Positions 52,393 to 61,979 of a DNA stretch of 64,000 nucleotides are shown here, one piece after another. Under the pieces are notes generated by a model that saw nothing but the letters and a program-made list of their open reading frames with translations, was not told the origin of the DNA and did no database searches. The position numbers were made by a program, and so were the translations under genes. How positions within the stretch are numbered: position 1 is the stretch's first letter; every line of letters begins with the position of its first letter. Where the stretch lies: assembly GCF_000482545.1 (NCBI RefSeq), contig NZ_KI519455.1:1611247-1675246 (forward strand), written 5' to 3'. Origin of the DNA: Arthrobacter sp. 35W. GTDB lineage: Bacteria > Actinomycetota > Actinomycetes > Actinomycetales > Micrococcaceae.

Positions 52393-55300
52393 GGATCCGC
52401 AATCCGCGCGGGGTTGTGTAGGCGCCGGCCTCCACGAGGGCCTTGGCCAGCGGGGTGTCCAGGATGTCGCCGCTGTTGACCTTTTCGATGGCCAGCTTGT
52501 CCACCGTTCCCCGGTGCACCACCGACACCAGGGCCCGGGCAGCCAAGGAGATGGCGCCGTCGTCCTCGGTGAAGGCGAGCAGTGTCTTGCCGCCGCGCTC
52601 CACATACAGCGCCAGTGCGCCGTCGACCATCACCACCAGGGCACCGGCCTTTCGGCCCGGACGGTGCCCGACGTCCAGCGCCGGCCAGGGCAGCGACGCC
52701 CCGTAGGGGTTCGCCGGGTCCGTGGCGGCCAGCGCCAGGGCCTGGGGCGGCGTCGGGTTGAGGGTGGCGTCCTCGCTGAAGGAGCGCAGCCTGTCCACGG
52801 TGGCGGGCACGGCAAACTGCGCGGCGCCCAGATGCTCAATGAAGTAGCCGCGGCGGCATTTGCCACCCTCCTCCAGCCGGGCCAGCACCTTGTACATCAG
52901 GCCGAAGCCGCCGGGAATGCCCTCGCTCACCACCGAACCGCGGGTGATGACGCCGTAGCGGTCCAACAGCAGCTCGGCCAGCGCGTGCGTGCGCACGGTG
53001 GTGTGTTGTTCCTGGCCGGGCAGCAGGCTCCAGCGCCCGGCCCCCAGGGGAGGCGCGCTGCGCAGGGCGCCGCCGGCCAGCCCGGGCGCGCGGCCCAGGC
53101 GTCCGTAGCGTCCGGCGGGCCGCAGCCTCGAGGGCGTGGGGCGCTGCCGGTGGGCCGTGTGGCCGCCGGCGATGAGCGAGCGCACGGGGGCGAAGGTGTC
53201 GTTGCCCAGCCGCCCGGCCCACACCAGATCCCACAGGGCCGTGGTCAGCTCGTCGTCCGAGGGCAGGATGCCGCCGGACAGGCCGTCGACGGCGGACGAG
53301 CCGGGCAGCGGGCCGGCGGCCAGTTCGCGCAACTGGTGGAAGAAGTAGGCGCCGCCGCCGGAGAGCTGGGCCAGCACCCGCTGCTGCAGCTCGGTGGGGG
53401 TGAAGTCCGCGGCCGGGTCCAGTGTCAGCGGGGCGGCCTCGGCCACGTGCAGGGAGAGCCAGCCGTCGTTGCCGGGCAGCGAGCCGGCGCCGGAAAAGAG
53501 GACCTCACCGCTGGCCATGAGCTCGTCCAGCATGGCGGGTTGGTAGTCCGCGACGCGCGCGGCCAGCACCAGCGGCTCCCAGGCCGACGCCGGAATGGGT
53601 ACGCCCGCCAGTTGGTCCACCACCGTCAACAGCCCGTCGAGTCCGCGCAGCGGAGCACCGGCGGATGCTGCGCTGACATGCTGCCAGGCGGGCAGGAACC
53701 TGGCAAAGGTGGCCGGATCCACCGGCTCCACCTCCGCCCGCAGGGCCGCCAGCGACCGGCGGCGCAGCTTGCGCAGCACCTCGACATCGCACCACTCGCT
53801 AGGCGGTCCGCCCAGCGGCGAAAGGGCCGGGGCGGGGGACTCCCCGTCCAGATCGGCCGTTGCGAGCAGACCCTGGGGGCGGAATTCGCCCTCCACCACG
53901 CGGCCGTCGGCGGCCAGCCGGGCCATCCCACCGGCTACGACGGCGACGCCGAGTCCCAGCCGGACCGCGGCTTCGCCGGCCGTGAAGGGGCCGTGGGTGC
54001 GCGCATAGCGCCCCAGCAGATCGCCCAGGGGATCGGCCACGGGTTCGATGAACGCCAGCGGGATGCCCATGGGCAGCGGAATGCCGAGGGCATCGCGCAG
54101 CCGGGCGGCGTCCTCCACCGCGGCAAAGCGCTCCCCGCCGGCCATGTTGACGCGCAGGGCGCGGTTCACCCGCACCAAGGCGGACAAATGGGACAGCGCC
54201 GCGGCTGCTGCGGCAGGTGGTGATGGTGCGCCGCCGGCGGCATCTACACCGGAGGGCGTGCCCGAGTCGCCGGTGGTGTCGGCCCCGCTGCGCGGGCCGG
54301 GTGCGCCGCCCGCGGCACCCGCACCGCCGTCGTCCTCGGGCTGGAGGCGTTCCGCCACCTCCGCCACGGACAGCGGTCCGAGCAGGCGCAGCAGATCAGC
54401 CACACCCTCGATGCCCCGCACCAGCCGGTCCGGGGCCAGCCGCTGCAGCTCGGCCTCGGTCTGGAGGATCACCTTGGGGTCCAGCAGTTCTCGCAGCTCG
54501 GCCCGGCCCAGCAGCTCGTTCAGCAGCGAGGGGTCCAGGGACAGTGCTGCCGCGCGGCGCTCGGCCAGCGGGGAATCGCCCTCGTACAGGAAGGATGCCA
54601 CGTAGCCAAAGAGCAGCGAGCGGGCAAAGGGCGAAGGCTGCTGCGTCGTCGTCTCCACCACGCGCAGTTCGCGCCGTTCGATGGAGGAGGCAATTTCCTT
54701 CAGGGCCGGCAGATCGTAGACATCCTGCAGGCACTCGCGGACGGTCTCGAGGACGATCGGGAAGCTGGGGTACTTGCGGGCCACGTCCAGCAGCTGGGCG
54801 GAGCGCTGGCGCTGCTGCCACAGCGGCGAGCGTTTGCCCGGATTCTGCCGCGGCAGCAGCAGCGCTCGGGCGGCGCACTCGCGGAAGCGGCTGGCAAACA
54901 GCGCCGAGCCGCCCACCTCGGCTGTGACAATGCCGTCCAGCTCACCCGGGTCGAAGAGGAACAGGTCCGCACCCGGCGGCTCATCGTCCATCATCGGCAC
55001 ACGCAGCACAATGCCGTCGTCGGAGGCCATGGCGGAGCCGTCCAGCCCATAGCGGGCATGGAGCCGCGCGGCCACGGCCAGCGCCCACGGCGCATGGACG
55101 GGCATGCCGAAGGGGCTGTGCAGGACCACGCGCCAATCGCCCAGCTCATCGTGGAAGCGCTCCACCAGCAGCACCTTGTCGTTGGGCACGACGGCGGTGG
55201 CCTGCTTCTGCTCGTCCAGATAGCTGAGCAGGTTGTTGGCTGCCCAGGCATCCAGCCCGGTGGCCTCGCAGCGAGCCAGGGCCTCCTCGCGTGGGGCGGC

Positions 55301-57376
55301 GCTGAGCTCGCGGGTGAAGGCGCCGACAGCGCGCCCCAGTTCCACGGGCCGGCCCAGGGAGTCCCCCTTCCAGAAGGGCAGCTTGCCCGGCTGGCCGAAG
55401 GCGGGGGAGACCAGCACGCGGTCGTGGGTGATGTCCTCGATGCGCCAACTGGTGGCGCCGAGGGCGAAGACATCCCCCACCCGGGACTCGTAGACCATTT
55501 CCTCATCGAGCTCGCCCACCCGCCGCCCGCCGCGGGAACCGCTGTTCGATGCCGTGCCCGGGACCCCCTCGGCCTCGGTGCCGATGATGTAGACGCCGAA
55601 GAGCCCGCGGTCCGGGATGGTGCCGCCGGAGGTGACGGCCAGCCGCTGTGCGCCGGGGCGGCCGGTCAGCGTGCCGGCCACCCGGTCCCAGACGATGCGC
55701 GGGCGCAGCTCGGCAAACTCATCGGAAGGGTAGCGCCCGGCCAGCAGATCCAAGGTGGCGTCGAAGGCGGAGCGGGGGAGGGCATTGAACGGGGCGCTGC
55801 GGCGGACGGTGTCGAACCATTCCTCCACATCGATGCTGCCCAGGGCGGCGGCGGCCACCGTCTGCTGGGCCAGGATGTCCAGCGGATTGGCCGGGATGTA
55901 CAACGGCTCGATCTGCCCGGCCAGCATCCGCTCCACGGTGACCGCGGAGTGCACCAGATCCGCCCGGTGCTTGGGGAAGAGGACACCTTGGGAAACCTCG
56001 CCCACCTGGTGGCCGGCGCGCCCCACGCGCTGGAGGCCGCTGGCCACCGAGGGCGGGGACTCCACCTGGATCACCAGGTCCACGGCGCCCATGTCGATGC
56101 CCAGTTCCAGGGAGGACGTGGCCACGACGCAGCGCAGCCGGCCGGATTTGAGGTCGTCCTCGATGAAGGCGCGCTGCTCCTTGGACACCGAGCCGTGGTG
56201 GGCCTTGGCCAGCACCAGCTCGGCCCCTGACGTCGACCCAGCCTGGGCCATCATCTCAGCGGGCAGCCGTGCCTGTGACTGTGGTCGGACGGCGGTGGAG
56301 GGTCTGCCGGACGTGGCACCGCCGTCCCCGGGCAGTGCATCCAGCCCGAAGGCGCCGGGTGCTTCGGCGGCAAGGGCCAGCCGTTCCGTGTAGATCTCGT
56401 TGAGCCGGCCGGTCAGGCGTTCGGCCAGGCGGCGGGAGTTGGCGAAGACGATGGTCGAGTTGTTGGCCAGCACATGGTCGACAATCTTCTCCTCGACGTG
56501 CGGCCAGATGGAGGCATTCGGCGCCAATCCGGAGGCTGGTCCGAGGTCGTGTGCGGAGGCGGCGGAGGGGAGCTCCGTCATGTCCTCCACAGGCACCGTG
56601 ACGGTCAGATTCCAATTCTTGGTGCTCGCCGGGGCGACAATCTCAACGGGTGCCGTGCCCGCCAGGAAGCGGGCCACCGTTTCCCGCGGCTCCACCGTGG
56701 CGGAGAGGCCGATCCGCTGGGCCGGGGAGTCCAACAGGGCGTCCAGCCGTTCCAAAGACACGGCCAGGTGGGCGCCGCGCTTGGTCCCGGCCACGGCGTG
56801 GACCTCATCGATGATCACGGTGTGCACGCTGGCCAGGGTCTCGCGTGCCTTGGAGGTCAGCATGAGGAACAGGGATTCCGGCGTCGTGATCAGGATGTCC
56901 GGCGGGTGGCTGAGCAGGCGGCGGCGCTCACTGGCCGGGGTGTCACCGGAGCGCACGCCCACGCTGACATGCGGGGCCGGCAGATCCATGCCCTTGGCGG
57001 TCTGGGTGATGCCGATCAGCGGTGCGCGCAGATTGCGCTCGACGTCGACACCGAGCGCCTTCAGCGGAGAAATGTACAGCACCTTGGTGCCGCTGGACTT
57101 CGGAACCCCGCCGTCGTCCTCCAACGCCTCGGCGGAGATCAGCCGGTCCAGCGCCCAGAGGAAGGCTGCCAGCGTCTTGCCGGAGCCCGTGGGGGCGACC
57201 ACCAGGGAGTGGGCACCGGCCGAAATCGCCTGCCAGGCACCGGCCTGTGCAGGGGTCGGCGAGCCAAAGGCGCCCAGGAACCAGGTGCGGGTGGGCGCGG
57301 TGAACTGGGCCATCGGGGAGGACCCGGCGGCGGCGTCCGGCGGCACTGTCAGGCCTGCGGTTTTCTTTGGCGGCAC
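52385..57376 (-). CDS. lhr: Large Lhr-type DEAD/H helicase
   Basis: A protein of about 1663 residues. The helicase core has Walker A APTGSGKT, the DEVH box VIIDEVHAVAGTKRG, SLELGIDMGAVDLVIQ and QRVGRAGHQVG; it is followed by the winged-helix and Lhr-specific domains and a long C-terminal extension ending in a beta-rich part. In mycobacteria Lhr is a 3'-5' ssDNA-dependent ATPase and helicase in DNA repair. The start is GTG at 57376 or ATG at 57313, both with weak ribosome sites. It overlaps nei at its end. Confidence 0.93.
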   Translation of the reverse strand: MPPKKTAGLTVPPDAAAGSSPMAQFTAPTRTWFLGAFGSPTPAQAGAWQAISAGAHSLVVAPTGSGKTLAAFLWALDRLISAEALEDDGGVPKSSGTKVLYISPLKALGVDVERNLRAPLIGITQTAKGMDLPAPHVSVGVRSGDTPASERRRLLSHPPDILITTPESLFLMLTSKARETLASVHTVIIDEVHAVAGTKRGAHLAVSLERLDALLDSPAQRIGLSATVEPRETVARFLAGTAPVEIVAPASTKNWNLTVTVPVEDMTELPSAASAHDLGPASGLAPNASIWPHVEEKIVDHVLANNSTIVFANSRRLAERLTGRLNEIYTERLALAAEAPGAFGLDALPGDGGATSGRPSTAVRPQSQARLPAEMMAQAGSTSGAELVLAKAHHGSVSKEQRAFIEDDLKSGRLRCVVATSSLELGIDMGAVDLVIQVESPPSVASGLQRVGRAGHQVGEVSQGVLFPKHRADLVHSAVTVERMLAGQIEPLYIPANPLDILAQQTVAAAALGSIDVEEWFDTVRRSAPFNALPRSAFDATLDLLAGRYPSDEFAELRPRIVWDRVAGTLTGRPGAQRLAVTSGGTIPDRGLFGVYIIGTEAEGVPGTASNSGSRGGRRVGELDEEMVYESRVGDVFALGATSWRIEDITHDRVLVSPAFGQPGKLPFWKGDSLGRPVELGRAVGAFTRELSAAPREEALARCEATGLDAWAANNLLSYLDEQKQATAVVPNDKVLLVERFHDELGDWRVVLHSPFGMPVHAPWALAVAARLHARYGLDGSAMASDDGIVLRVPMMDDEPPGADLFLFDPGELDGIVTAEVGGSALFASRFRECAARALLLPRQNPGKRSPLWQQRQRSAQLLDVARKYPSFPIVLETVRECLQDVYDLPALKEIASSIERRELRVVETTTQQPSPFARSLLFGYVASFLYEGDSPLAERRAAALSLDPSLLNELLGRAELRELLDPKVILQTEAELQRLAPDRLVRGIEGVADLLRLLGPLSVAEVAERLQPEDDGGAGAAGGAPGPRSGADTTGDSGTPSGVDAAGGAPSPPAAAAAALSHLSALVRVNRALRVNMAGGERFAAVEDAARLRDALGIPLPMGIPLAFIEPVADPLGDLLGRYARTHGPFTAGEAAVRLGLGVAVVAGGMARLAADGRVVEGEFRPQGLLATADLDGESPAPALSPLGGPPSEWCDVEVLRKLRRRSLAALRAEVEPVDPATFARFLPAWQHVSAASAGAPLRGLDGLLTVVDQLAGVPIPASAWEPLVLAARVADYQPAMLDELMASGEVLFSGAGSLPGNDGWLSLHVAEAAPLTLDPAADFTPTELQQRVLAQLSGGGAYFFHQLRELAAGPLPGSSAVDGLSGGILPSDDELTTALWDLVWAGRLGNDTFAPVRSLIAGGHTAHRQRPTPSRLRPAGRYGRLGRAPGLAGGALRSAPPLGAGRWSLLPGQEQHTTVRTHALAELLLDRYGVITRGSVVSEGIPGGFGLMYKVLARLEEGGKCRRGYFIEHLGAAQFAVPATVDRLRSFSEDATLNPTPPQALALAATDPANPYGASLPWPALDVGHRPGRKAGALVVMVDGALALYVERGGKTLLAFTEDDGAISLAARALVSVVHRGTVDKLAIEKVNSGDILDTPLAKALVEAGAYTTPRGLRIRA

Positions 57377-57553
57377 GGCTCCATCATGCCGCAACGGTGC
57401 GACATTTGTCCGGGGACGGTGCGCCCGTCTCCACACCCCGGGTATTCGTTGTAATCTGGCGGTACAAATGGCAATGCTGCCTTTGCCGTTTCCCGTGCAC
57501 ACCGCTCGGTTTTCTTCTGCGGCAAGGGTGCGTACAGCGGGGATGGAGGGGCC

Positions 57554-58120
57554 GTGGTTTCGCGGCATGCGGGCAACAACTGGGTGCCCCTGCTCGGTCT
57601 GTCCCTGTTGTTCCTGCTGGGCGCGGCCGTTGACCTTGTCACGAACCCCACCTATGGGGCTGTGCCGCAGTATTTTGTGGTGGCCTCGCTGCTGTGGGGT
57701 GCCTGCTCCGCCCTCTGGCTGTGGAAGCACCCGTCCACCTGGGGCGAAGAGCCCAAAAAATACCTTTACCTTGTCGCAGCAGTGCTGGCCGGCGTGCTGC
57801 TGGGCTCTTTGCTGCCGTTCCTGCGCGGCTGCGGCCCGTGGCTGGCGCTCGCGGGCGGTTTGGTGGCCTACGGCGTCTTTGAACGCACGCGCATTCTGGT
57901 GACGGCCGGTGCCGGAGTGGCCGTGGCCGGATTGCTCTCTGCCGTGGTGGCGGCGCCCGTCTGGGGTGGTCTGATGCACGCCCTGGCCGCCGCGATCTGC
58001 GCCTTTGCCGCCAACCGGCTGCACCTGCTGCGCCACGGCAGGCGCCGCACCGTCCACGAGGAAGACATTGACGTGCTGGACTTCCTGCAGGAGGATCTGG
58101 ACGACTCGAGGGCCTCCTAA
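57554..58120 (+). CDS. Unrecognised membrane protein
   Basis: A 188-residue protein with about four to five hydrophobic helices (WVPLLGLSLLFLLGAAVDLV, YFVVASLLWGACSALWLW, YLYLVAAVLAGVLLGSLLPFL, LVTAGAGVAVAGLLSAVVAAPVWGGL) and an acidic C-terminal tail (EEDIDVLDFLQEDLDD). No family recognised. The GTG at 57554 has GGAGG 4 bp upstream. Divergent from lhr across 177 bp, in which no other gene is seen. Confidence 0.7.
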   Translation: MVSRHAGNNWVPLLGLSLLFLLGAAVDLVTNPTYGAVPQYFVVASLLWGACSALWLWKHPSTWGEEPKKYLYLVAAVLAGVLLGSLLPFLRGCGPWLALAGGLVAYGVFERTRILVTAGAGVAVAGLLSAVVAAPVWGGLMHALAAAICAFAANRLHLLRHGRRRTVHEEDIDVLDFLQEDLDDSRAS

Positions 58121-58164
58121 CCGGACGCGCCGCGGCCGGATCCAACGTTGCGATCAAGCCAATG

Positions 58165-58228
58165 CAGGACAGCCACCCCCGTCCGGGACGCAGTTGTAGT
58201 TGCGTCCTCGAAGGGAATGGCTGTCCTG
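58165..58228. terminator. Nested hairpin between convergent genes
   Basis: Outer arms CAGGACAGCCA (58165-58175) and TGGCTGTCCTG (58218-58228), with a second stem inside (GGACGCA 58186-58192 with TGCGTCC 58201-58207). It separates the convergent membrane protein and DUF4232 genes and probably terminates both. No U-tract is present. Confidence 0.6.
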
Positions 58229-58245
58229 GTTGGCGGTGGGCCCGG

Positions 58246-58899
58246 CTACGGCTGGAAGGCCCCGATGGTCAGCAGCTTGATGTCCTCGTTGGAGCAGGCC
58301 GTCAAGGGGTGCGCGATGTAGAGCGCATCGGTGGCGCTGGGCGGGTAGACCCGCAGCCCATCGGCCTCCACCCGCTCGCAATTCTGGTAATTCCCCGCCT
58401 GGGTGTAGCGCAGGACGCCGGCGGCCGAGGCCCCCGGTTCCAGCGTGATCGGGCCCGACGACGGCGCTGCCGGGTCGCGGTCGGCCGCGGCGCCGATCTG
58501 GGTGCCATTGCCGTCACCCACCAGCGAGACGCCGGGGTAGCCGTCCAGGATGCACACCTTGTCGGTGGTGTTCTTCACGATGAGCTTCATGTAGATGCTG
58601 CCGGCCGCGCCGCCGCCGGAGTCGTCCACGGAACCGCTCAGCATGGCCGCCGTACACAGGGCAGCGGCCGCGGAGGTGGACGGCGCGGTGCTGGGCGTGG
58701 CAGTTGCGGTGGGGCTGGCAGACGTCGTCTGCTCGGACGGTGAACTGTCGGCGGTGGTCGTCGTCGAGGCCGGTGTCTGGCCACCTCCACAGGCGGTGAG
58801 TGCCAGGGCAAGGGCAGCGGCGGGCAGGGCAGCGATGATGAGTTTGCGGGAGAGGCCGCGACGCGCCGTTGCCCCCATGGCAGGTCCTGTGGTGTTCAT
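58246..58899 (-). CDS. DUF4232 lipoprotein
   Basis: A 217-residue exported lipoprotein. A signal peptide with lipobox LTAC (Cys near residue 37) is followed by a Thr/Ser-rich linker and the DUF4232 domain: SIYMKLIVKNTTDKVCILDGYPGVSLVGDGNG and the closing CSNEDIKLLTIGAFQP, with paired Cys residues. The domain occurs widely in actinobacterial surface proteins; function unknown. ATG at 58899 follows GGTGGAACC. Confidence 0.85.
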   Translation of the reverse strand: MNTTGPAMGATARRGLSRKLIIAALPAAALALALTACGGGQTPASTTTTADSSPSEQTTSASPTATATPSTAPSTSAAAALCTAAMLSGSVDDSGGGAAGSIYMKLIVKNTTDKVCILDGYPGVSLVGDGNGTQIGAAADRDPAAPSSGPITLEPGASAAGVLRYTQAGNYQNCERVEADGLRVYPPSATDALYIAHPLTACSNEDIKLLTIGAFQP

Positions 58900-58973
58900 G
58901 GTTCCACCCTGTCCGCCAGCGGTGCCCGCGTCAATTGCGGCACGGCCGCCGCGTTCAAATTGCAACATAAGCA

Positions 58974-59017
58974 GCAGCAAGAACGGCGGCGCCCAGAGGC
59001 ACCGCCGTTCTTGCTGC
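58974..59017 (-). terminator. Terminator of the ycnI-like gene
   Basis: A perfect 16-bp stem (58974-58989 with 59002-59017) with a 12-nt loop, located 31 bp past the stop of the DUF1775 gene on the minus strand. Confidence 0.8.
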
Positions 59018-59047
59018 ACCCACCCTCGGGCGGGCCGTTGGGTTGGA

Positions 59048-59830
59048 CTACTTGCCGGCGGCGCCCGTGCCGGAGCTGCCCACAGCGGTGGCCACGGCCG
59101 GGCTGGTCTTGCGGGTGCGGAACAGCGCCACGGTACCCAGCACCAGACCCATCACGCCCGCGCCCAGACCGATCCAGGCCGGGGTCTGGTTGGCAGCGGT
59201 TGCCGTGGTTTCGGCAGCAGCCGTGGTCCCGCCGCCGGCCGTGGCAGCGGCACCGTGGCCGCCGTGTCCATCACCCTCAGCGCTGGCAGCGGTGACCACC
59301 AGGCTGGGGGCGGGGGACTTCAGGGACTCGGGGTCCTGACCGTCGGCGGGGACGTCGGCCCAGTTGGTCGCGCCCGTCTCGCAAGTCTGCAGCGTGGGGA
59401 AGTAGAGCGTCTTGCCTGCAGTGTCCGGAACCTTGAGCGAGAGGGTCAACACGTCCCGCTGGTGTGCATCCAGGGGCGCCTTGGCGGTGTAGGTGATGAC
59501 GCTGGTCCGCTCGGTGATGGAGCTGCCGTTGGCCTGCTTGATCGGCTCGGCGAGCTTCTCGGTGGTCTTGGCGATGGTCCAGTTGGCGTTCACCGTGGGG
59601 GTGGCATCGTTCAGCTCCGCGGGCAGCGAGATGGCCACTGACGTGGTGTTGGAGCCGTTGCAGCCGTGGCCGATGGCGAAGGACACCGCCGAGTAGGTGT
59701 TGGCGTCGGTGGACGTCGGATCCGCCGAGACGTGGGCGGAGGCGGCGCCAAGGCCGAGCCCCATCAGTGTTGCGGTGGCGCCGACGGCGACGGTGGTCTT
59801 GAGGGTGCGGGAGATGGTCTTGCTGGTCAT
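59048..59830 (-). CDS. YcnI-like copper protein (DUF1775)
   Basis: A 260-residue exported protein. The signal peptide ends ASA-HVS, so the mature protein starts with His, the copper ligand of YcnI-type proteins (monohistidine brace). The DUF1775 domain follows (TYSAVSFAIGHGCNGSNTTSVAISLP, LYFPTLQTCETGATNWADVP), then a His/Gly and Ala/Thr-rich linker and a C-terminal membrane helix with a basic end (LFRTRKTS). The start at 59830 follows AAAGGC. It is cotranscribed with the His-rich membrane gene upstream. Confidence 0.88.
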   Translation of the reverse strand: MTSKTISRTLKTTVAVGATATLMGLGLGAASAHVSADPTSTDANTYSAVSFAIGHGCNGSNTTSVAISLPAELNDATPTVNANWTIAKTTEKLAEPIKQANGSSITERTSVITYTAKAPLDAHQRDVLTLSLKVPDTAGKTLYFPTLQTCETGATNWADVPADGQDPESLKSPAPSLVVTAASAEGDGHGGHGAAATAGGGTTAAAETTATAANQTPAWIGLGAGVMGLVLGTVALFRTRKTSPAVATAVGSSGTGAAGK

Positions 59831-59916
59831 GGGATTGCCTTTCGGGTGCGCCAAAGGGCGCGCAGAAAATGTGGGGATGGGAAATGGCACCCCCACAGAT
59901 CCGTCCGAGAGGGGTG

Positions 59917-60555
59917 CTAGGCGAAGGAGGGCGCGAAGTCCGGGGGCCCGCGCCGGCTGTGGCTGCGCAGATAGCGCCAGGGGCGCGGTGCCGCGGAGGT
60001 GCCGGACACCGGCACTGCGGGCAGCTGGGGGAAGACGGCGGTGACGACGGCGGGGCGGACGAGCGGGCGAAGCCAGCCGGCCAGTGCCCACAGGGCGTCC
60101 TCGCCGCGGGCCAGCACGATGGCGGTGGCCAGCGTGGCGGCGGCGTGGGCTGCCAGCATGGCCCAGGAGCCATCGTGGACGGCCATGGCCGCCACAGGCT
60201 CGCCGAGGCCGGCCGCCGTCGCATCCTTCAGCGCCGCGGCCGTTTGGGCGGCGGCGGAGAGCGAATGGTCGTGCAGGGAGGGCATGTCCACGCTTTGGTG
60301 GAGCCCTGCCGAGAGGGTGTCAAAGGCTTGGTGCAAGGCAAATTGGCTGGCGCCGAGCAGGCCCACCATGGCGGGCAGGGAGAGCTTGAACCGGGTGGCG
60401 GCTGTGGTGCCCAGCGCTGTCAGGGCGGCGATGGCCGCCAGAATCAGCGGGGCCGGCAGGACGCCGCCGGCGGCTACGTGCGCCGCGGCAGCGAGGGCCA
60501 GGATGGCCGCACCCAGCGAGGCGGACCGGAGCAGGCGGAAGGGCGGTGTACGCAT
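59917..60555 (-). CDS. Membrane protein with a His-rich segment, upstream of ycnI
   Basis: A 212-residue protein with about four hydrophobic helices (ASLGAAILALAAAAHVAAGG, LILAAIAALTALGTTAA, WAMLAAHAAATLATAIVLA). A His-containing stretch lies between them (FALHQAFDTLSAGLHQSVDMPSLHDHSLS). Family not recognised. It precedes the DUF1775 gene on the same strand (86 bp), so a part in copper handling is a reasonable guess. ATG at 60555 is preferred; GTG at 60561 is closer to GGGAGG. Confidence 0.65.
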   Translation of the reverse strand: MRTPPFRLLRSASLGAAILALAAAAHVAAGGVLPAPLILAAIAALTALGTTAATRFKLSLPAMVGLLGASQFALHQAFDTLSAGLHQSVDMPSLHDHSLSAAAQTAAALKDATAAGLGEPVAAMAVHDGSWAMLAAHAAATLATAIVLARGEDALWALAGWLRPLVRPAVVTAVFPQLPAVPVSGTSAAPRPWRYLRSHSRRGPPDFAPSFA

Positions 60556-60592
60556 TGGCACAAGCCTCCCTTCATCCGGAATAATCTGCCTC

Positions 60593-60598
60593 ATTGTA
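60593..60598 (-). promoter_or_regulatory. Possible -10 box of the His-rich membrane gene / ycnI operon
   Basis: TACAAT on the minus strand, about 38 bp before the ATG at 60555. The matching -35 region is weak. Confidence 0.3.
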
Positions 60599-60655
60599 CC
60601 GAAGGGTGCGCAAGAGCGGGTCCCGGGTGGTGCAACGTGTCGACATTTGCCGGCA

Positions 60656-61930
60656 CTACTGTCCACCGGGTCCGGCCTGCGGGGCCGCAGGACCGGCGTC
60701 GGGACCGGCGCCGGCGGCAGTGCCTGGACCGGTGCCTGGGCCGCCGTCCGGACCGGCACCGGATGCGCTGGCGGCGTCCGCGCCGCCGTCGGGCCCACCC
60801 TCGACGGCGAAGGTCCGCGTGGCACGGGAACCGGCCAGGGCGCCGGCCGCGATGGTCACCAGTGCACCGAGCAGCAGGGCGGCATCCTCGCCCGGTGCCA
60901 GGATGCCCAGCTGCTTGCCCACGGTGGCCGCAGCAATCGGCAGGCCGATCTGGGCGGCGGTCAGGACGCCCAGGGCCACTGGCTGCCCGAACAGCCGCAT
61001 GGCCCCGTGGGCCAGCAGAGCGCCCACACCCAGGCTCAGGCCCAGTGCGATCATCTGCGGGTGGCTGGCCAGATCGCCCAGGCTGATGGAGGCGCCCAGC
61101 CAGACGTAGAACACCGGCCCGAGGAACCCGTCGCCGACGGCGAAGAGCTGGTGGGCAAGCCGGCGTGGTTCGCCGACGGCGGCCACCACCAGGCCAAACG
61201 CGAAGCCGGCAAACATGATGGAGACGTGGCCCGCCACGGCAATGCCGGCCAGCGTGAAGAGGATGGCCAGTTGGATCCGCAGTTCCATGGCGAAACGGCG
61301 CGACTCCGAGACCTTGTGCAGGCGGTTCCGGACGCCGTTGCGCTCAAAGCCGCGCAGCAGGAAGAACAGCACAATGGAACAGCCCGTGATGGCTGCCAGA
61401 AACAGCGCGGAGCGCCCCGCATTGGCCGGGTCGGCGGCCAGCGGCAGGGCGATGATGGCTGCCGTATCGGCGATGGCGACCTGCGCCGTCATCGCCAGCA
61501 CCGCAGGCCCGCGCAGCCGCAGCGAATCGACGATCGGCAGCACCAGGGCCGCCGAGGAGGAGGCCAGCAGCACGATGTACATCGGCGCGTGGCCGGTGCC
61601 AAACACCGCCGCAATGCCCAACCCGATGCCGACGGCGAGCACCGCAGCGCCCAGCGCACGCAGGGCCCCGGCCGCTGCGGCACTGCGGATGGTGGCGTCG
61701 CGGATGGGCACGTGGCTGCCCGCCACGAACATGATCAGTGCAAAGCCCAGGTCCGCAAGGAAGGTGAAGACGGGGTTCGCCGAATCCACCAGGTGCAGCC
61801 CGGAGCGGCCGATCAGCAGCCCGGCGAGCAGCTGCCCCAGGACCACGGGCAGATGCCATTTCGCCGGCCAGGCCAGCAGCGGCCCGGCCAGGGCGACGAC
61901 GGCGATCAGCGCCAACGTGAAGAAGTCCAC
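60656..61930 (-). CDS. CPA2 family cation:proton antiporter
   Basis: A 424-residue antiporter with about 12 helices: PVVLGQLLAGLLIGRSGLHLVD, FTFLADLGFALIMFVAGSHVPI and the ion-site region VLAMTAQVAIADTAAIIALPLA, then FLGPVFYVWLGASISLGDLA. It exchanges Na+ or K+ for protons. The last 50 residues are a soluble Gly/Ala/Pro/Asp tail without pattern. No regulatory TrkA domain is attached. It follows the GH5 gene by 49 bp on the same strand. Confidence 0.88.
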   Translation of the reverse strand: MDFFTLALIAVVALAGPLLAWPAKWHLPVVLGQLLAGLLIGRSGLHLVDSANPVFTFLADLGFALIMFVAGSHVPIRDATIRSAAAAGALRALGAAVLAVGIGLGIAAVFGTGHAPMYIVLLASSSAALVLPIVDSLRLRGPAVLAMTAQVAIADTAAIIALPLAADPANAGRSALFLAAITGCSIVLFFLLRGFERNGVRNRLHKVSESRRFAMELRIQLAILFTLAGIAVAGHVSIMFAGFAFGLVVAAVGEPRRLAHQLFAVGDGFLGPVFYVWLGASISLGDLASHPQMIALGLSLGVGALLAHGAMRLFGQPVALGVLTAAQIGLPIAAATVGKQLGILAPGEDAALLLGALVTIAAGALAGSRATRTFAVEGGPDGGADAASASGAGPDGGPGTGPGTAAGAGPDAGPAAPQAGPGGQ

Positions 61931-61979
61931 TGCCCGCCCTCCGTCTGCCTAGGCCGGCCCGGTGCCGGACGTGCCGGTC

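Noticed and set aside
52190-54223. A 677-codon plus-strand frame opposite lhr
   Set aside because: Antisense to well-conserved helicase sequence; no domain recognised; low-complexity Gln/Gly/Arg content.
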